From Serratia marcescens (GTDB taxonomy: Bacteria > Pseudomonadota > Gammaproteobacteria > Enterobacterales > Enterobacteriaceae): a stretch of 64,000 nt of DNA. The notes beneath the pieces were generated by a model. The model was not told where the DNA came from. It saw nothing but the letters and a program-made list of their open reading frames with translations, and made no database searches. Positions 55,659 through 64,000 of the stretch are shown one piece after another (within the stretch, counting starts at the first letter, position 1; every line of letters begins with the position of its first letter). A program made the position numbers and the translations under genes. The stretch spans positions 186,001-250,000 of the forward strand of contig JADMXW010000001.1 of NCBI GenBank assembly GCA_015548865.1, in the 5' to 3' direction.

Positions 55659-56582
55659 ATGGATCGCATCACTGCTGCTGAGGTGTTTGTCGCTATTGTT
55701 GATCGGGGGAGTATGAGTGCTGCTGCCGATGTGTTGGATATGTCGCGAGCCATGGTGAGCCGTTATCTGAATGAAATGGAAACCTGGGCACAGGCGCGCC
55801 TACTGCACCGTACTACGCGTAAATTGAGTTTAACGGATGCGGGTGAAAAAACCCTGCAACGCTGCCGTGAAATGCTGGCGCTGTCAGGTGATATGGGGGT
55901 AGAAAACGCGTCGGATATTGCCTCTATAAGTGGATTATTACGCGTCAGTTGTTCGCAATCGCTTGGGCAGACAGCGCTGGGTGTAGCGGTAACGGCATTT
56001 TTGCAACGTCACCCACGCGTGGCGGTGGATATGCAGATGAATAACCGTTCGGTCAATCTGGTGGAAGATCGCATCGATCTGGCGCTGAGGATTACCAATG
56101 CCCTCGATCCAAACCTTATCGCTCGTCCGCTTGGACAATGCGCATCCGTGCTGTGCGCCGCGCCCGCTTACCTTGCAAAGCAGGGGATGCCGCGTCAACT
56201 GAGCGACCTTTCGCTACACAATTGCCTGACTTACACTTATTTTGGCAAAAGTCTGTGGCATTTTACCCATGAGAGTGAGCCGTTTACGGTGCCCGTGAGC
56301 GGCAATCTGAGCGGCAATGAATCGTTGGTGTTGCTATCCAGCGCACTGGAAGGGGCTGGCATTACGCTGCAACCGCGCTATTCGGTTCAGCGTCATCTCG
56401 CCAGTGGCGCGTTGGTACCGTTGCTCACAGAGTACCGAGCGCAGGATATGGGCATTTACGGCATCTATGCCTCTCGTCAGCATATGCCGCCTGCGCTGCG
56501 GGCGCTGCTGGATTTTTTAGTGCACTGGTTTGCCCATGAACCGCGTTGGCTGGCGTTGCAAGCAGAGAAATGCTCACTTTAG
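55659..56582 (+). CDS. LysR-family transcriptional regulator
   Basis: A 307-residue regulator. Helix-turn-helix residues 1-60 (DRITAAEVFVAIVDRGSMSAAADVLDMSRAMVSRYLNEME) lead to a LysR substrate domain (GLLRVSCSQSLGQTAL, HPRVAVDMQMNNRSVNLVEDRIDLALRI) of the AaeR/DmlR-like group. Divergent to the MBL/DsbA-like pair, its likely target. Its stop overlaps the end of lysR by four bases in convergent orientation. Confidence 0.92.
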   Translation: MDRITAAEVFVAIVDRGSMSAAADVLDMSRAMVSRYLNEMETWAQARLLHRTTRKLSLTDAGEKTLQRCREMLALSGDMGVENASDIASISGLLRVSCSQSLGQTALGVAVTAFLQRHPRVAVDMQMNNRSVNLVEDRIDLALRITNALDPNLIARPLGQCASVLCAAPAYLAKQGMPRQLSDLSLHNCLTYTYFGKSLWHFTHESEPFTVPVSGNLSGNESLVLLSSALEGAGITLQPRYSVQRHLASGALVPLLTEYRAQDMGIYGIYASRQHMPPALRALLDFLVHWFAHEPRWLALQAEKCSL

Positions 56583-57502
56583 CGTGCCAGCACGGCATCT
56601 AATTGATCGGCAATGCCCGCCGTGTAGCGTGTCAGGTGATCGATCACAGTATCGACCAGCGCGGAAGCCGGGCGGTGCAACGGACGAATCAGGCTGACGG
56701 TAAAAGGCACTGCCACGCTGAACGGGCGTACCACTACGCCCGAGGCGGCATAATCCAGTGCAGTAAGTGGATTGACGATAGAAATACCGACTCCGGCGCG
56801 CACCATGGCACACACTGAAGCCGCACTGTGGGTTTCCAGCACCATGTCACGCGTTATCCCTGCGGTGTCAAACAGTTTGTCCAACAGTTGGCGATAGCTG
56901 TCGCTGCTTGAAAGGCTGATGAATCGCTCATTGTGAAAATCTTCTGGCTTCAACATCTGGCGTGAGGCTAAACGGTGCTGCGCTGGCAGCACGCACACTT
57001 CGTTCAGCGTGAGCAGGGTATGACGCTCAGTACCTGCGGGGGTTACGCTGTTTTCCGTCAGCCCGAGATCGTGACGCTGAGCTGACAACCATTCCTCCAA
57101 CAGGGGGGACTCCTGAGGAATGACATGAAGGCTGAGTGATGGGTAACTGTCCAGTAACGGCTTGCACACGCTGGGCAACAGAGACTGAGAAAACACCGGC
57201 AGGCAAGCAATAGAAAGCTGTGCCTGTTCAAAACGCCGAATGTCTCTAGCGGCATTGATGATGCGATCCAATCCGTAGTAAGAGCGTTGCACTTCTTCGA
57301 ACAATTGCAACCCCTGCGCTGTAGGGTGAAGGCGCCCGCGCACTCGCTCGAATAGGGGCATTTGTACCAGATGCTCGAAGCGCGCCAGCTCGCGGCTGAC
57401 AGTCGGTTGCGAGGTATTGAGCAGCGCGGCAGCCTCGGTGAGGTTACCGGTGGTCATGACGGCATGAAAAATTTCGATGTGGCGCAGTGAAATGGTCGGC
57501 AT
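56579..57502 (-). CDS. lysR: Transcriptional activator of lysA
   Basis: A 307-residue LysR protein very close to E. coli LysR: LRHIEIFHAVMTTGNLTEAAALLNTSQPTVSRELARFE, IACLPVFSQSLLP, QESPLLEEWLSAQRHDLGLTE and ETHSAASVCAMVRAGVGISIVNPLTALDYAASG. It activates diaminopimelate decarboxylase gene lysA when diaminopimelate is high. In E. coli lysR and lysA are adjacent and divergent; here a four-gene ABC operon and ~4.3 kb lie between them. The start is 57502 with GAGG upstream. Confidence 0.95.
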   Translation of the reverse strand: MPTISLRHIEIFHAVMTTGNLTEAAALLNTSQPTVSRELARFEHLVQMPLFERVRGRLHPTAQGLQLFEEVQRSYYGLDRIINAARDIRRFEQAQLSIACLPVFSQSLLPSVCKPLLDSYPSLSLHVIPQESPLLEEWLSAQRHDLGLTENSVTPAGTERHTLLTLNEVCVLPAQHRLASRQMLKPEDFHNERFISLSSSDSYRQLLDKLFDTAGITRDMVLETHSAASVCAMVRAGVGISIVNPLTALDYAASGVVVRPFSVAVPFTVSLIRPLHRPASALVDTVIDHLTRYTAGIADQLDAVLAR

Positions 57503-57951
57503 CGGTGCCTCAGTCGTGGTTGCCCTACTGACCGATATCATAAATGAATAGCTATGGCGGAGTTTATTTGTTTTTTCACTAAATGCGGGGAGAATCGCGT
57601 TGGGTTGCTGCCTGGTCAAAGACGAAGCACATTTTCTGCGGTTAATGTCACATGACGGTAATGTTATTACCGTGGTTCACGGCCTCTGAATGGATGAAGC
57701 CATGAGGCTGAACTATCATCGGTTTACAGCTCTTCATGTAAGGGCATTTCACCAGAATTAAACACCGATATCGCGCAATGTGCACCATGACAGGGAGTGG
57801 GGGACATAACTCGACCGGTTCGCTGTCTTCCCTTCTTGCGCTGACATACGGTTGTCATACACCCGACATATAACTTTCATCCCTCTGTGCTGAATTGGCG
57901 TAGTTATTGCTGGCTAGACCAGCGTCGCGAACCTATGAAATCAGGAGCATC
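57503..57951. other. Intergenic region upstream of lysR and the ABC operon
   Basis: 449 bases without a gene. It contains the perfect inverted repeat at 57655-57673 and should hold both divergent promoters. The lysR side may keep an ancestral LysR site, but I cannot place one with confidence. Confidence 0.5.
57655..57673. promoter_or_regulatory. Perfect inverted repeat between lysR and the ABC operon
   Basis: ACGGTAAT-GTT-ATTACCGT, an 8-base perfect palindrome ~150 bases upstream of lysR and ~280 before the binding-protein gene. Operator-like, but the protein is unknown. Confidence 0.45.
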
Positions 57952-59025
57952 ATGATGAAGAAATTGTTGTCTTCCGTGTTAATCAGTAGCGCACTGTTCT
58001 CCTCAATCGCCTTTGTTTCTACCCCTGTGCTGGCGCAAGATGTTACTGCGCTTGAAAAAGCGGCGCGAGCCGAAGGTGCAGTAAACAGCGTAGGAATGCC
58101 AGACAGTTGGGCCAACTGGAAAGATACCTGGCAGGCTCTCTCTACCCAATATGGTTTGAAGCACAGTGATACCGATATGTCTTCAGCGCAGGAAATCGCT
58201 AAATTTGCGGCTGAAAAAGAGAATGCCAGTGCTGATATCGGTGACGTAGGTGCAGCGTTCGGCCCGATTGCGGTGCAAAAAGGTGTAACACAACCCTATA
58301 AACCGACGACCTGGGAACAAGTGCCTGACTGGGCGAAAGATAAAGACGGACACTGGGCGCTGGCATACACAGGCTCTATCGCTTTTATTATCGATAAACA
58401 GCAGGTGAAAGAGATTCCACACAGTTGGGCCGATCTGCTCAAGGGCGACTATGTGGTGACCATCGGTGATGTTAACTCTGCTTCGCAGGCGGTAAGCGGT
58501 GTGTTGGCCGCTAATTTTGCGCTGGGCGGTGACGAGAAAAACCTGAAACCGGCGCTGGAATTTTTTGGCAAACTGGCAAAAGCGGGGCGTCTTGGCGTCA
58601 CGGATCCGGTGATCTCTAATATTGAAAAAGGAGAAGTGCAGGTTGGCGTGGTGTGGGATTTTAACGGCTTGAACTACCGTGACAAAATCAACAAAGATCG
58701 CTTTGAAGTGCTAATTCCTTCCGATGGCTCGGTGATCTCCGGTTACACCACCATCATCAATAAATATGCCAAAAATCCTAATGCAGCCAAGCTGGCGCGT
58801 GAGTACATCTTCTCTGATGCAGGACAGATCAACCTGGCGCGTGGCTATGCTCGCCCAATCCGTGCTCAGCACTTAACGCTGCCGGATGACGTGAAGGCTA
58901 AACTGTTGCCGGAAGAACAGTACAAAAGTGTACGCCCGATTGCTGACAGCGAAGCTTGGGATAAAACTGTGAAAACGTTGCCGCGCCAGTGGCAAGAGCA
59001 CGTCATTATCAACATGAAACAGTAA
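57952..59025 (+). CDS. ABC transporter substrate-binding protein, family 1
   Basis: A 357-residue periplasmic protein. Signal peptide MKKLLSSVLISSALFSSIAF...VLAQ is cleaved before DVTAL. The body resembles the polyamine/iron/phosphonate group of family 1 binding proteins (AFGPIAVQKG, GSIAFIIDKQQVKEIPHSWADLL, VGVVWDFNGLNYRD). Start at 57952 follows CAGGAG; the second ATG could also serve. First gene of a four-gene importer operon. Substrate not identifiable; no ferric-binding Tyr pair is obvious. Confidence 0.9.
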   Translation: MMKKLLSSVLISSALFSSIAFVSTPVLAQDVTALEKAARAEGAVNSVGMPDSWANWKDTWQALSTQYGLKHSDTDMSSAQEIAKFAAEKENASADIGDVGAAFGPIAVQKGVTQPYKPTTWEQVPDWAKDKDGHWALAYTGSIAFIIDKQQVKEIPHSWADLLKGDYVVTIGDVNSASQAVSGVLAANFALGGDEKNLKPALEFFGKLAKAGRLGVTDPVISNIEKGEVQVGVVWDFNGLNYRDKINKDRFEVLIPSDGSVISGYTTIINKYAKNPNAAKLAREYIFSDAGQINLARGYARPIRAQHLTLPDDVKAKLLPEEQYKSVRPIADSEAWDKTVKTLPRQWQEHVIINMKQ

Positions 59026-59110
59026 GTCATTCTTCTGTGCACACAGTGTCCGATGACGGATGCTGTGGCACGTGTGAGGTGGGTTTCATGCGAGAGAGGG
59101 AGGATAACAT

Positions 59111-59953
59111 GTGAAAAAAAACTGGCTTGCTGCAGGGATTCTACTGCCGTTTTTTGCCGTGTTTTTCGCGTTTCAGATAGCGCCGCTTATCTGGATTCTG
59201 GTGAACAGCTTTTACAGCCAAACCGAAGAGGCATGGGGGCTGGCGAACTATACGGATATTCTTTCCTCGCCGTTTTACCTTCAGGCGATACGTTTTTCGT
59301 TGGATATCTCGTTTTGGTCCAGTTTCTACGGAGTGATTATTGCCCTGATAGGGGGCTACTCGCTACGTCAATTGGGGACGGGGCGTTTGCAGCGGTTCGT
59401 GTTGTCGTTTGCCAATATGACCAGCAACTTTGCAGGCGTTCCGCTGGCCTTCGCCTTCGTGATTATGGTGGGACTGAACGGTTTTTTTACATTATTGCTG
59501 AAAAAATATGGCGTGATCGACGGTTTCAACATTTACTCCCGCGACGGTTTGATCCTGATATACACCTATTTTCAGATCCCTCTGGGGATACTGCTGCTCT
59601 ATCCCGCCTTTGATGGGTTGCGCAATGAGTGGCAGGAATCGGCAGCGCTGCTGGGCGCGCCGCGCTGTCGCTTCTGGCTGCATATCGGTATTCCGGTGCT
59701 GATGCCGGCATTGCTCGGCACCTTTGTTATCCTGCTCGCCAATGCGCTTGGGGCATACGCGACCATTTACGCGCTGACCACCGGAAATTTCAACGTGGTG
59801 CCGATACGTATTGCGGCGCTGGTTGCGGGAGATATCACCTTGGACCCTAATCTGGGCAGCGCACTTTCCGTGTTGCTGGTGTTGCTGATGGCGCTGATTA
59901 CTGTCGTTCACCAGTGGTTGCTGCGACGGAGTTATCTCCATGCCACGTCGTAA
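59111..59953 (+). CDS. ABC transporter permease (PotB-type)
   Basis: A 280-residue inner-membrane permease with about six helices and the EAA-like loop (EWQESAALLGAPRCRFWLHIGIPVL). It begins at GTG 59111, the preceding ATG being followed directly by a stop (ATGTGA); GAGGGAGGA lies upstream. First of two permeases in the operon, 85 bases after the binding protein. Confidence 0.9.
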   Translation: MKKNWLAAGILLPFFAVFFAFQIAPLIWILVNSFYSQTEEAWGLANYTDILSSPFYLQAIRFSLDISFWSSFYGVIIALIGGYSLRQLGTGRLQRFVLSFANMTSNFAGVPLAFAFVIMVGLNGFFTLLLKKYGVIDGFNIYSRDGLILIYTYFQIPLGILLLYPAFDGLRNEWQESAALLGAPRCRFWLHIGIPVLMPALLGTFVILLANALGAYATIYALTTGNFNVVPIRIAALVAGDITLDPNLGSALSVLLVLLMALITVVHQWLLRRSYLHATS

Positions 59954-59973
59954 TCTCATCACCGGAGGTCGCC

Positions 59974-60759
59974 ATGTCGTATCTTGAACGGCGCTATCAT
60001 CAGGCGGTAGTACTGCTGGTGTTGCTTGTCTTGTTATTGCCGCTGCTCGCCACCTTGGGTTATGCGCTGGCGACAGAGTGGGGAGCCACCATTCTGCCTA
60101 ATGGCGTGACGCTGAAATGGTTTATTACCTTGTGGGGAGATAGCCGGTTTTTGGTGGCGCTAGGCCATTCACTGCTGATCTGCTTTGGTGCACTGCTGTT
60201 TTCGCTACTGCTGGTGTTGCCCGCGATGTTTGTTATTGCCTGGCGGTTTCCACGCTTGGATGGGGTAATGAACGTGTTGATTTTGTTGCCGTTCTCCGTG
60301 CCACCGGTGGTCTCTTCTGTAGGATTATTGCAACTCTATTCCTCTGGCCCTCTTGCCATTACTGGTACACCGTGGATTCTGATCGGCTGCTACTTTGCTA
60401 TCGCATTACCTTTTATTTATCGCGCCATTTCCAACAATATTCAGGCGATCAATCTCAAAGAACTGCTTGATGCTGCACACCTGCTGGGCGCCAGTACGTG
60501 GCAGGCAGCGCTGTGGGTTGTGCTACCTAATCTGCGTAAAGGTGTGATGATTGCGGTCTTGCTCTCTTTCTCCTTTCTTATTGGCGAGTTTGTGTTTGCC
60601 AACTTGCTGGTAGGTACCCGCTTTGAAACGTTACAGGTGTATCTCTACAACAAGCGTAATGATAGCGGACATTTTACCAGTGCGTTGGTTATCTCTTATT
60701 TCCTCGTCGTGTTGCTGGTGACCTGGCTGGCTAATATTCTCAACCGGGAGAAATCCTGA
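59974..60759 (+). CDS. ABC transporter permease (PotC-type)
   Basis: A 261-residue permease with about six helices and the coupling loop LLDAAHLLGASTWQAALWVVLPNL. ATG 59974 is preceded by GGAGG; 20 bases separate it from the first permease gene. It ends one base before the ATPase gene (TGATATG), so the two are coupled. Confidence 0.92.
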   Translation: MSYLERRYHQAVVLLVLLVLLLPLLATLGYALATEWGATILPNGVTLKWFITLWGDSRFLVALGHSLLICFGALLFSLLLVLPAMFVIAWRFPRLDGVMNVLILLPFSVPPVVSSVGLLQLYSSGPLAITGTPWILIGCYFAIALPFIYRAISNNIQAINLKELLDAAHLLGASTWQAALWVVLPNLRKGVMIAVLLSFSFLIGEFVFANLLVGTRFETLQVYLYNKRNDSGHFTSALVISYFLVVLLVTWLANILNREKS

Positions 60760-60760
60760 T

Positions 60761-61753
60761 ATGCCCTATCTTGATGTAAAACAACTCAATAAATGCTATG
60801 GGCCAACCAAGGTCTTTAACAACATTGATTTTTCTGCGGCGGAAGGGGAGTTTGTTACCCTGTTGGGGCCGAGTGGCTGCGGAAAATCGACGCTGTTGCG
60901 CTGTCTGGCGGGGCTTACCTCCGTAGACAGTGGGAAGATCCTATTGCAAGGGCAGGATATTGTGCCGGTATCTCCCCAAAAACGTGGTATTGGCATGGTG
61001 TTCCAGAATTATGCGCTGTTCCCTAATATGACAGCGGAAGGCAACGTGGCTTTCGGGTTAAAAATGCAGAAGCTCGGCGCGGAGGAAATTCGCCAACGAG
61101 TGGCCGAAGTGCTGGCGCTGGTTGAACTGAATGAATTTGCGCACCGTTACCCGCACCAGCTTTCTGGCGGTCAGTGTCAGCGTGTGGCGTTGGCACGCTC
61201 GCTGGTCACGCGCCCGCGTTTGTTGCTACTGGATGAGCCGCTCTCTGCGCTGGATGCGCGTATTCGCCGCCACTTGCGCGAACAAATCCGTCGCATCCAG
61301 CGTGAACTGAATCTGACGGCTATCTTTGTCACCCACGATCAGGAAGAGGCGTTGACACTCTCCGATCGCATCGTGCTGATGAACAACGGTGAGATTGTGC
61401 AGGATGGCGATGCAGTATCGCTGTATACCCAGCCGACCAGCCTGTTTGCCGCCAGCTTTATTGGCAGCTATAACCTGCTGAGTGCCATGCAGGCACAGCA
61501 GTTGACGGGAGAACTCTTTACCGGTCAGGTGGCACTTCGTCCTGAATCCATTACGCTTGGTGCGCCTGAACAGGGCATGGCTGGGGAGATTCTGAACCAT
61601 AGTCTTCTGGGAAATGTGGTGCGCTATCGGATATTGGTTAACGGTGTGGAGCTTGCTGTGGATGTATTGAATCGTGCGCCTTGCGATCTGTATAGCATGG
61701 GCTGTAGGGTGGGCGTGACTATTTCGGCAGATGCACTGCGTGAAGTGGTGTAG
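60761..61753 (+). CDS. ABC transporter ATPase (PotA/FbpC-type)
   Basis: A 330-residue ATPase. Walker A GPSGCGKSTLLR, Q-loop VFQNYALFPNMT, signature LSGGQCQRVALARSL, Walker B LLLLDEPLSALD and H-loop VTHDQEEAL are intact; a C-terminal regulatory TOBE domain follows (from ~residue 235, QVALRPESITLG). It energises the importer encoded just upstream. CysA/PotA/FbpC-like length, so a small anion or cation cargo. Confidence 0.93.
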   Translation: MPYLDVKQLNKCYGPTKVFNNIDFSAAEGEFVTLLGPSGCGKSTLLRCLAGLTSVDSGKILLQGQDIVPVSPQKRGIGMVFQNYALFPNMTAEGNVAFGLKMQKLGAEEIRQRVAEVLALVELNEFAHRYPHQLSGGQCQRVALARSLVTRPRLLLLDEPLSALDARIRRHLREQIRRIQRELNLTAIFVTHDQEEALTLSDRIVLMNNGEIVQDGDAVSLYTQPTSLFAASFIGSYNLLSAMQAQQLTGELFTGQVALRPESITLGAPEQGMAGEILNHSLLGNVVRYRILVNGVELAVDVLNRAPCDLYSMGCRVGVTISADALREVV

Positions 61754-61778
61754 TTAATTCATATCATGAATGAATAGA

Positions 61779-61796
61779 ATATGCGAAAAGCGATAT
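61779..61796. promoter_or_regulatory. Possible LysR site upstream of lysA
   Basis: ATATGCGAAAAGCGATAT is a quasi-palindrome with a T-N11-A-like spacing, 65 bases before lysA. Weak evidence. Confidence 0.25.
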
Positions 61797-61860
61797 TTGT
61801 TTAAATCGTTGCGGCCCGTTACCGTATGGCAATTATTCCCATTTGTTGTACGGAAACGCT

Positions 61861-63123
61861 ATGCCACACGATCTGAATGACCTCACCTATGCGCTTAACG
61901 CGAATAGCCTGCGTGAATTACCCACTCGCTTTGGATGCCCGGTATGGGCCTATGATGCGCACACCATTGTGGCGCGCATTGCACAACTCCGCCAGTTTGA
62001 CACCATTCGCTTTGCGCAGAAAGCCTGTTCCAACACGCACATTCTGCGTCTTATGCGTGCAAATGGCGTCAAGGTAGATTCGGTATCGCTGGGGGAAATT
62101 GAGCGGGCGTTGGCGGCAGGATTTGTTCCAGGCACGGCAGATCATGAAATTGTGTTCACTGCAGACATGCTGGATTTGCCGACGTTGGCGCGCGTCGTGG
62201 AACTGAATATTCCGGTAAACGCCGGTTCGGTGGATATGTTGGCGCAGCTGGGGGCGGCTAAATCAGGTCATCCGGTGTGGCTACGTGTTAATCCAGGGTT
62301 TGGTCACGGTCATAGTCAGAAAACCAACACGGGTGGCGAAAACAGCAAACACGGTATCTGGTATGCCGATTTGCCGCTGGCGTTGGCGCAAATCCAACGT
62401 TATTCCCTTAAACTGGTGGGGATTCATATGCACATCGGCTCCGGCGTGGACTACGGCCATCTGGAACAAGTATGTGATGCCATGGTGCGTCAGGTGATTG
62501 AGTTCGGCCAGGATATTGACGCCATTTCTGCAGGGGGGGGGCTTTCCATTCCCTATCGTGCGGATGAACCCGTGATTGATACCGCGCACTACTTCGGTTT
62601 GTGGCATGCGGCACGTCAGCGTATTGAAGCGCACCTTGGTCATTCTGTGACGCTAGAGATAGAACCAGGGCGTTTTTTGGTGGCGGAATCTGGCGTGTTG
62701 GTGGCGCAGGTGCGTGCTGTTAAAAACATGGGAAGTCGCCACTTTGTGCTGGTGGATGCTGGGTTTAACGATTTAATGCGTCCGGCCATGTATGGCAGCT
62801 ATCACCATATTTCGCTGTTGCCAGCAGATAAGCGTTCTCTTGCTGGCGTACCATTGCGCGATACCGTAGTAGCAGGACCATTGTGTGAATCCGGTGATGT
62901 GTTTACGCAACAAGCTGGTGGCGGCGTGGAAACGGTGGCGTTACCCGCAGCGCAGGTAGGAGACTATCTGGTGTTCCATGATACCGGTGCGTATGGTGCA
63001 TCCATGTCCTCCAACTACAACAGCCGTCCGCTTCTGCCGGAGGTGTTGTTTGAAAATGGAGAAGCACGTCTGATTCGCCGTCGCCAAACCATTGAAGAAT
63101 TGCTGGCGCTCGAGGCGCTATAA
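61861..63123 (+). CDS. lysA: Diaminopimelate decarboxylase
   Basis: A 420-residue PLP fold-type III enzyme, the same length as E. coli LysA, that makes lysine from meso-diaminopimelate. FAQKACSN carries the PLP lysine; HMHIGSGVDYGHLEQV, ISAGGGLSIPY, EPGRFLVAESG and the Cys block GPLCESGDVFTQ are conserved. ATG 61861 aligns with E. coli. It is separated from lysR by the ABC operon. Confidence 0.98.
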   Translation: MPHDLNDLTYALNANSLRELPTRFGCPVWAYDAHTIVARIAQLRQFDTIRFAQKACSNTHILRLMRANGVKVDSVSLGEIERALAAGFVPGTADHEIVFTADMLDLPTLARVVELNIPVNAGSVDMLAQLGAAKSGHPVWLRVNPGFGHGHSQKTNTGGENSKHGIWYADLPLALAQIQRYSLKLVGIHMHIGSGVDYGHLEQVCDAMVRQVIEFGQDIDAISAGGGLSIPYRADEPVIDTAHYFGLWHAARQRIEAHLGHSVTLEIEPGRFLVAESGVLVAQVRAVKNMGSRHFVLVDAGFNDLMRPAMYGSYHHISLLPADKRSLAGVPLRDTVVAGPLCESGDVFTQQAGGGVETVALPAAQVGDYLVFHDTGAYGASMSSNYNSRPLLPEVLFENGEARLIRRRQTIEELLALEAL

Positions 63124-63508
63124 CCGTTCCTGATGGTATGTCTTCCTCAGCATCAGTGGGGGCTGAGGACACGGATGACACCACGATAAGCCGCAGGAAT
63201 GCGGCTCTCCTCCCTTTGCAATGTGATAAACCTCTCGCTTTCTTGTTCTGCAACACAAAAATTTTTATACAAATGCCCAATTTTTTCGTGTTGTGACACA
63301 TAGGTTATTTTATCGTCAGGTCATAGAATAATTCCCAATCCATAAGAGCGTGTGATAAGGAATTATTTATCGGTTCTGATTTTTTCTGAAAGAAAGATAT
63401 TGAGAACGGCGTGATTTATTACCGCATTAAATAATGCAAATTCCACCAGGAATGTATTTGCATTAGCACCCTATTGTCGATGACATATAAAATATAAGAG
63501 GTCTCATT
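63124..63508. other. Intergenic region after lysA
   Basis: 385 bases with no gene. Two hairpins follow lysA: CCTCAGC/GCTGAGG (63145-63168) and AGCCGC/GCGGCT (63189-63206), the second near TCCTCCCTTT, probably the end signal. The AT-rich part from ~63330 should contain the promoter of the next gene. Confidence 0.5.
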
Positions 63509-64000
63509 ATGCATACCATAGAACCCTTGGCATGGTACGGCGCGTTAATTGGTCTTTTTATTGCCATTGCGCTTATTCTGAAAAAAATTAATCCTGTTTA
63601 TTCATTGTTTCTCGGTGCCATTCTCGGTGCCGTGATCGGTGGTGGCAGTCTTGAGCAGACCATCGGGCTGCTGACTTCTGGCACACAAAGCGTGATGGGC
63701 ACCGTCATCCGTGTGTTGGCCGCCGGTGTACTGGCTGGCGTGATGATGGAATCGGGCGCGGCGGAAACCATCGCCCAAGCGATTGTGAGGAAAATGGGGG
63801 AGAGTAAAGCTATTTTAGCGCTGGCGCTGGCCACGATGATCATCACCGCGGTGGGCGTATTTATTCCCGTTGCAGTATTAATTGTTGCACCCATTGCGTT
63901 ATCCGTCGGTAATAAAATGGGGATTTCCAAGTTGGCATTATTATTGGCACTTTCTGGTGGCGGAAAAGCTGGGAATATTATTTCCCCTAATCCCAATACG
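63509..64000 (+). CDS. GntP-family permease (3' end outside window)
   Basis: The ATG at 63509 follows AAGAGG and the frame is open for 164 codons to the window end. It encodes hydrophobic helices (YGALIGLFIAIALILKKINPVYSLFLGAILGA, VMGTVIRVLAAGVLAGVMMESGAAETIA) typical of gluconate:H+ symporter family permeases (GntP, YgbN, GarP-like glycerate/gluconate carriers). Cargo is probably a sugar acid. Antisense frames here are shadows. Confidence 0.85.
   Translation, partial: MHTIEPLAWYGALIGLFIAIALILKKINPVYSLFLGAILGAVIGGGSLEQTIGLLTSGTQSVMGTVIRVLAAGVLAGVMMESGAAETIAQAIVRKMGESKAILALALATMIITAVGVFIPVAVLIVAPIALSVGNKMGISKLALLLALSGGGKAGNIISPNPNT

Noticed and set aside
59053-59613. 186-codon frame over the first ABC permease
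   Set aside because: Out of frame with an evident permease; no own start signal or family.
62903-63996. Minus-strand frames over the lysA end and the GntP-type gene
   Set aside because: They are antisense shadows; the plus-strand frames carry clear family motifs.
1-64000. CRISPR arrays, rRNA or tRNA genes, transposases
   Set aside because: No regularly spaced repeats, cloverleaf-like or rRNA-like sequence, or transposase motifs were seen on either strand.

Overview
The window is about 64 kb of an enterobacterial chromosome, most plausibly a plant-associated member of the Pectobacteriaceae (Brenneria, Pectobacterium or Dickeya type). This rests on very E. coli-like core proteins, conserved enterobacterial gene order (acnB-yacL; ssb/uvrA divergent around a LexA box; tyrB...alr-dnaB-qor-pspG-dusA; lysR/lysA), several ERIC-like palindromic repeats, and accessory catabolic operons of the kind found in plant pathogens. 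The genus is inferred, not proven. I see no rRNA, tRNA, CRISPR array, transposase or prophage.

Layout. 1-5.8 kb: 3' end of a FepA-type siderophore receptor, then a fraRBDA-like fructose-asparagine/aspartate utilisation locus that lacks the asparaginase gene fraE. 5.9-11.4 kb: a chemoreceptor, acnB and yacL. 11.5-17.0 kb: a hydantoinase/oxoprolinase-type hyuA-hyuB operon ending in an orphan family 5 solute-binding protein. 17.3-26.6 kb: two divergent operons (Fe-ADH, DapA-like aldolase, sodium symporter, sialidase-like protein, YhcH-type protein, SDR; opposite DUF1537 kinase, PdxA2, DeoR regulator). 26.6-29.9 kb: an EAL phosphodiesterase and D-serine dehydratase. 29.9-32.6 kb: a zinc-type ABC operon with a strong Zur box and an unlisted 33-residue membrane peptide gene at its head. 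32.7-35.3 kb: a LacI regulator, decayed LysR and SDR remnants, and an AT-rich orphan. 35.4-53.6 kb: core replication and repair genes with two motility/signalling genes (MCP and diguanylate cyclase) and an aromatic amino-acid group (tyrB, YitT, Lrp-type regulator, AroP-type permease). 53.9-57.5 kb: a coupled MBL-fold/DsbA-like pair, a LysR-type regulator, and lysR. 57.9-63.1 kb: a four-gene ABC importer operon sitting between lysR and its usual divergent partner lysA. The window ends inside a GntP-family permease.

The most interesting candidate system is the 17.3-26.6 kb pair of operons. Taken together, the enzyme families draw a complete route for 3-deoxy-D-lyxo-heptulosarate (Dha), a sugar of plant rhamnogalacturonan II: DapA-type cleavage to pyruvate and a C4 semialdehyde acid, reduction by the iron alcohol dehydrogenase to D-threonate, phosphorylation by the DUF1537 kinase, and oxidative decarboxylation by PdxA2 to dihydroxyacetone phosphate. 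The stereochemistry works out on paper to D-threonate. This is inference from families and stereochemistry, and the substrate is not demonstrated.

Start codons were moved inward from the longest open frame wherever a ribosome-binding site and family alignment favoured it.
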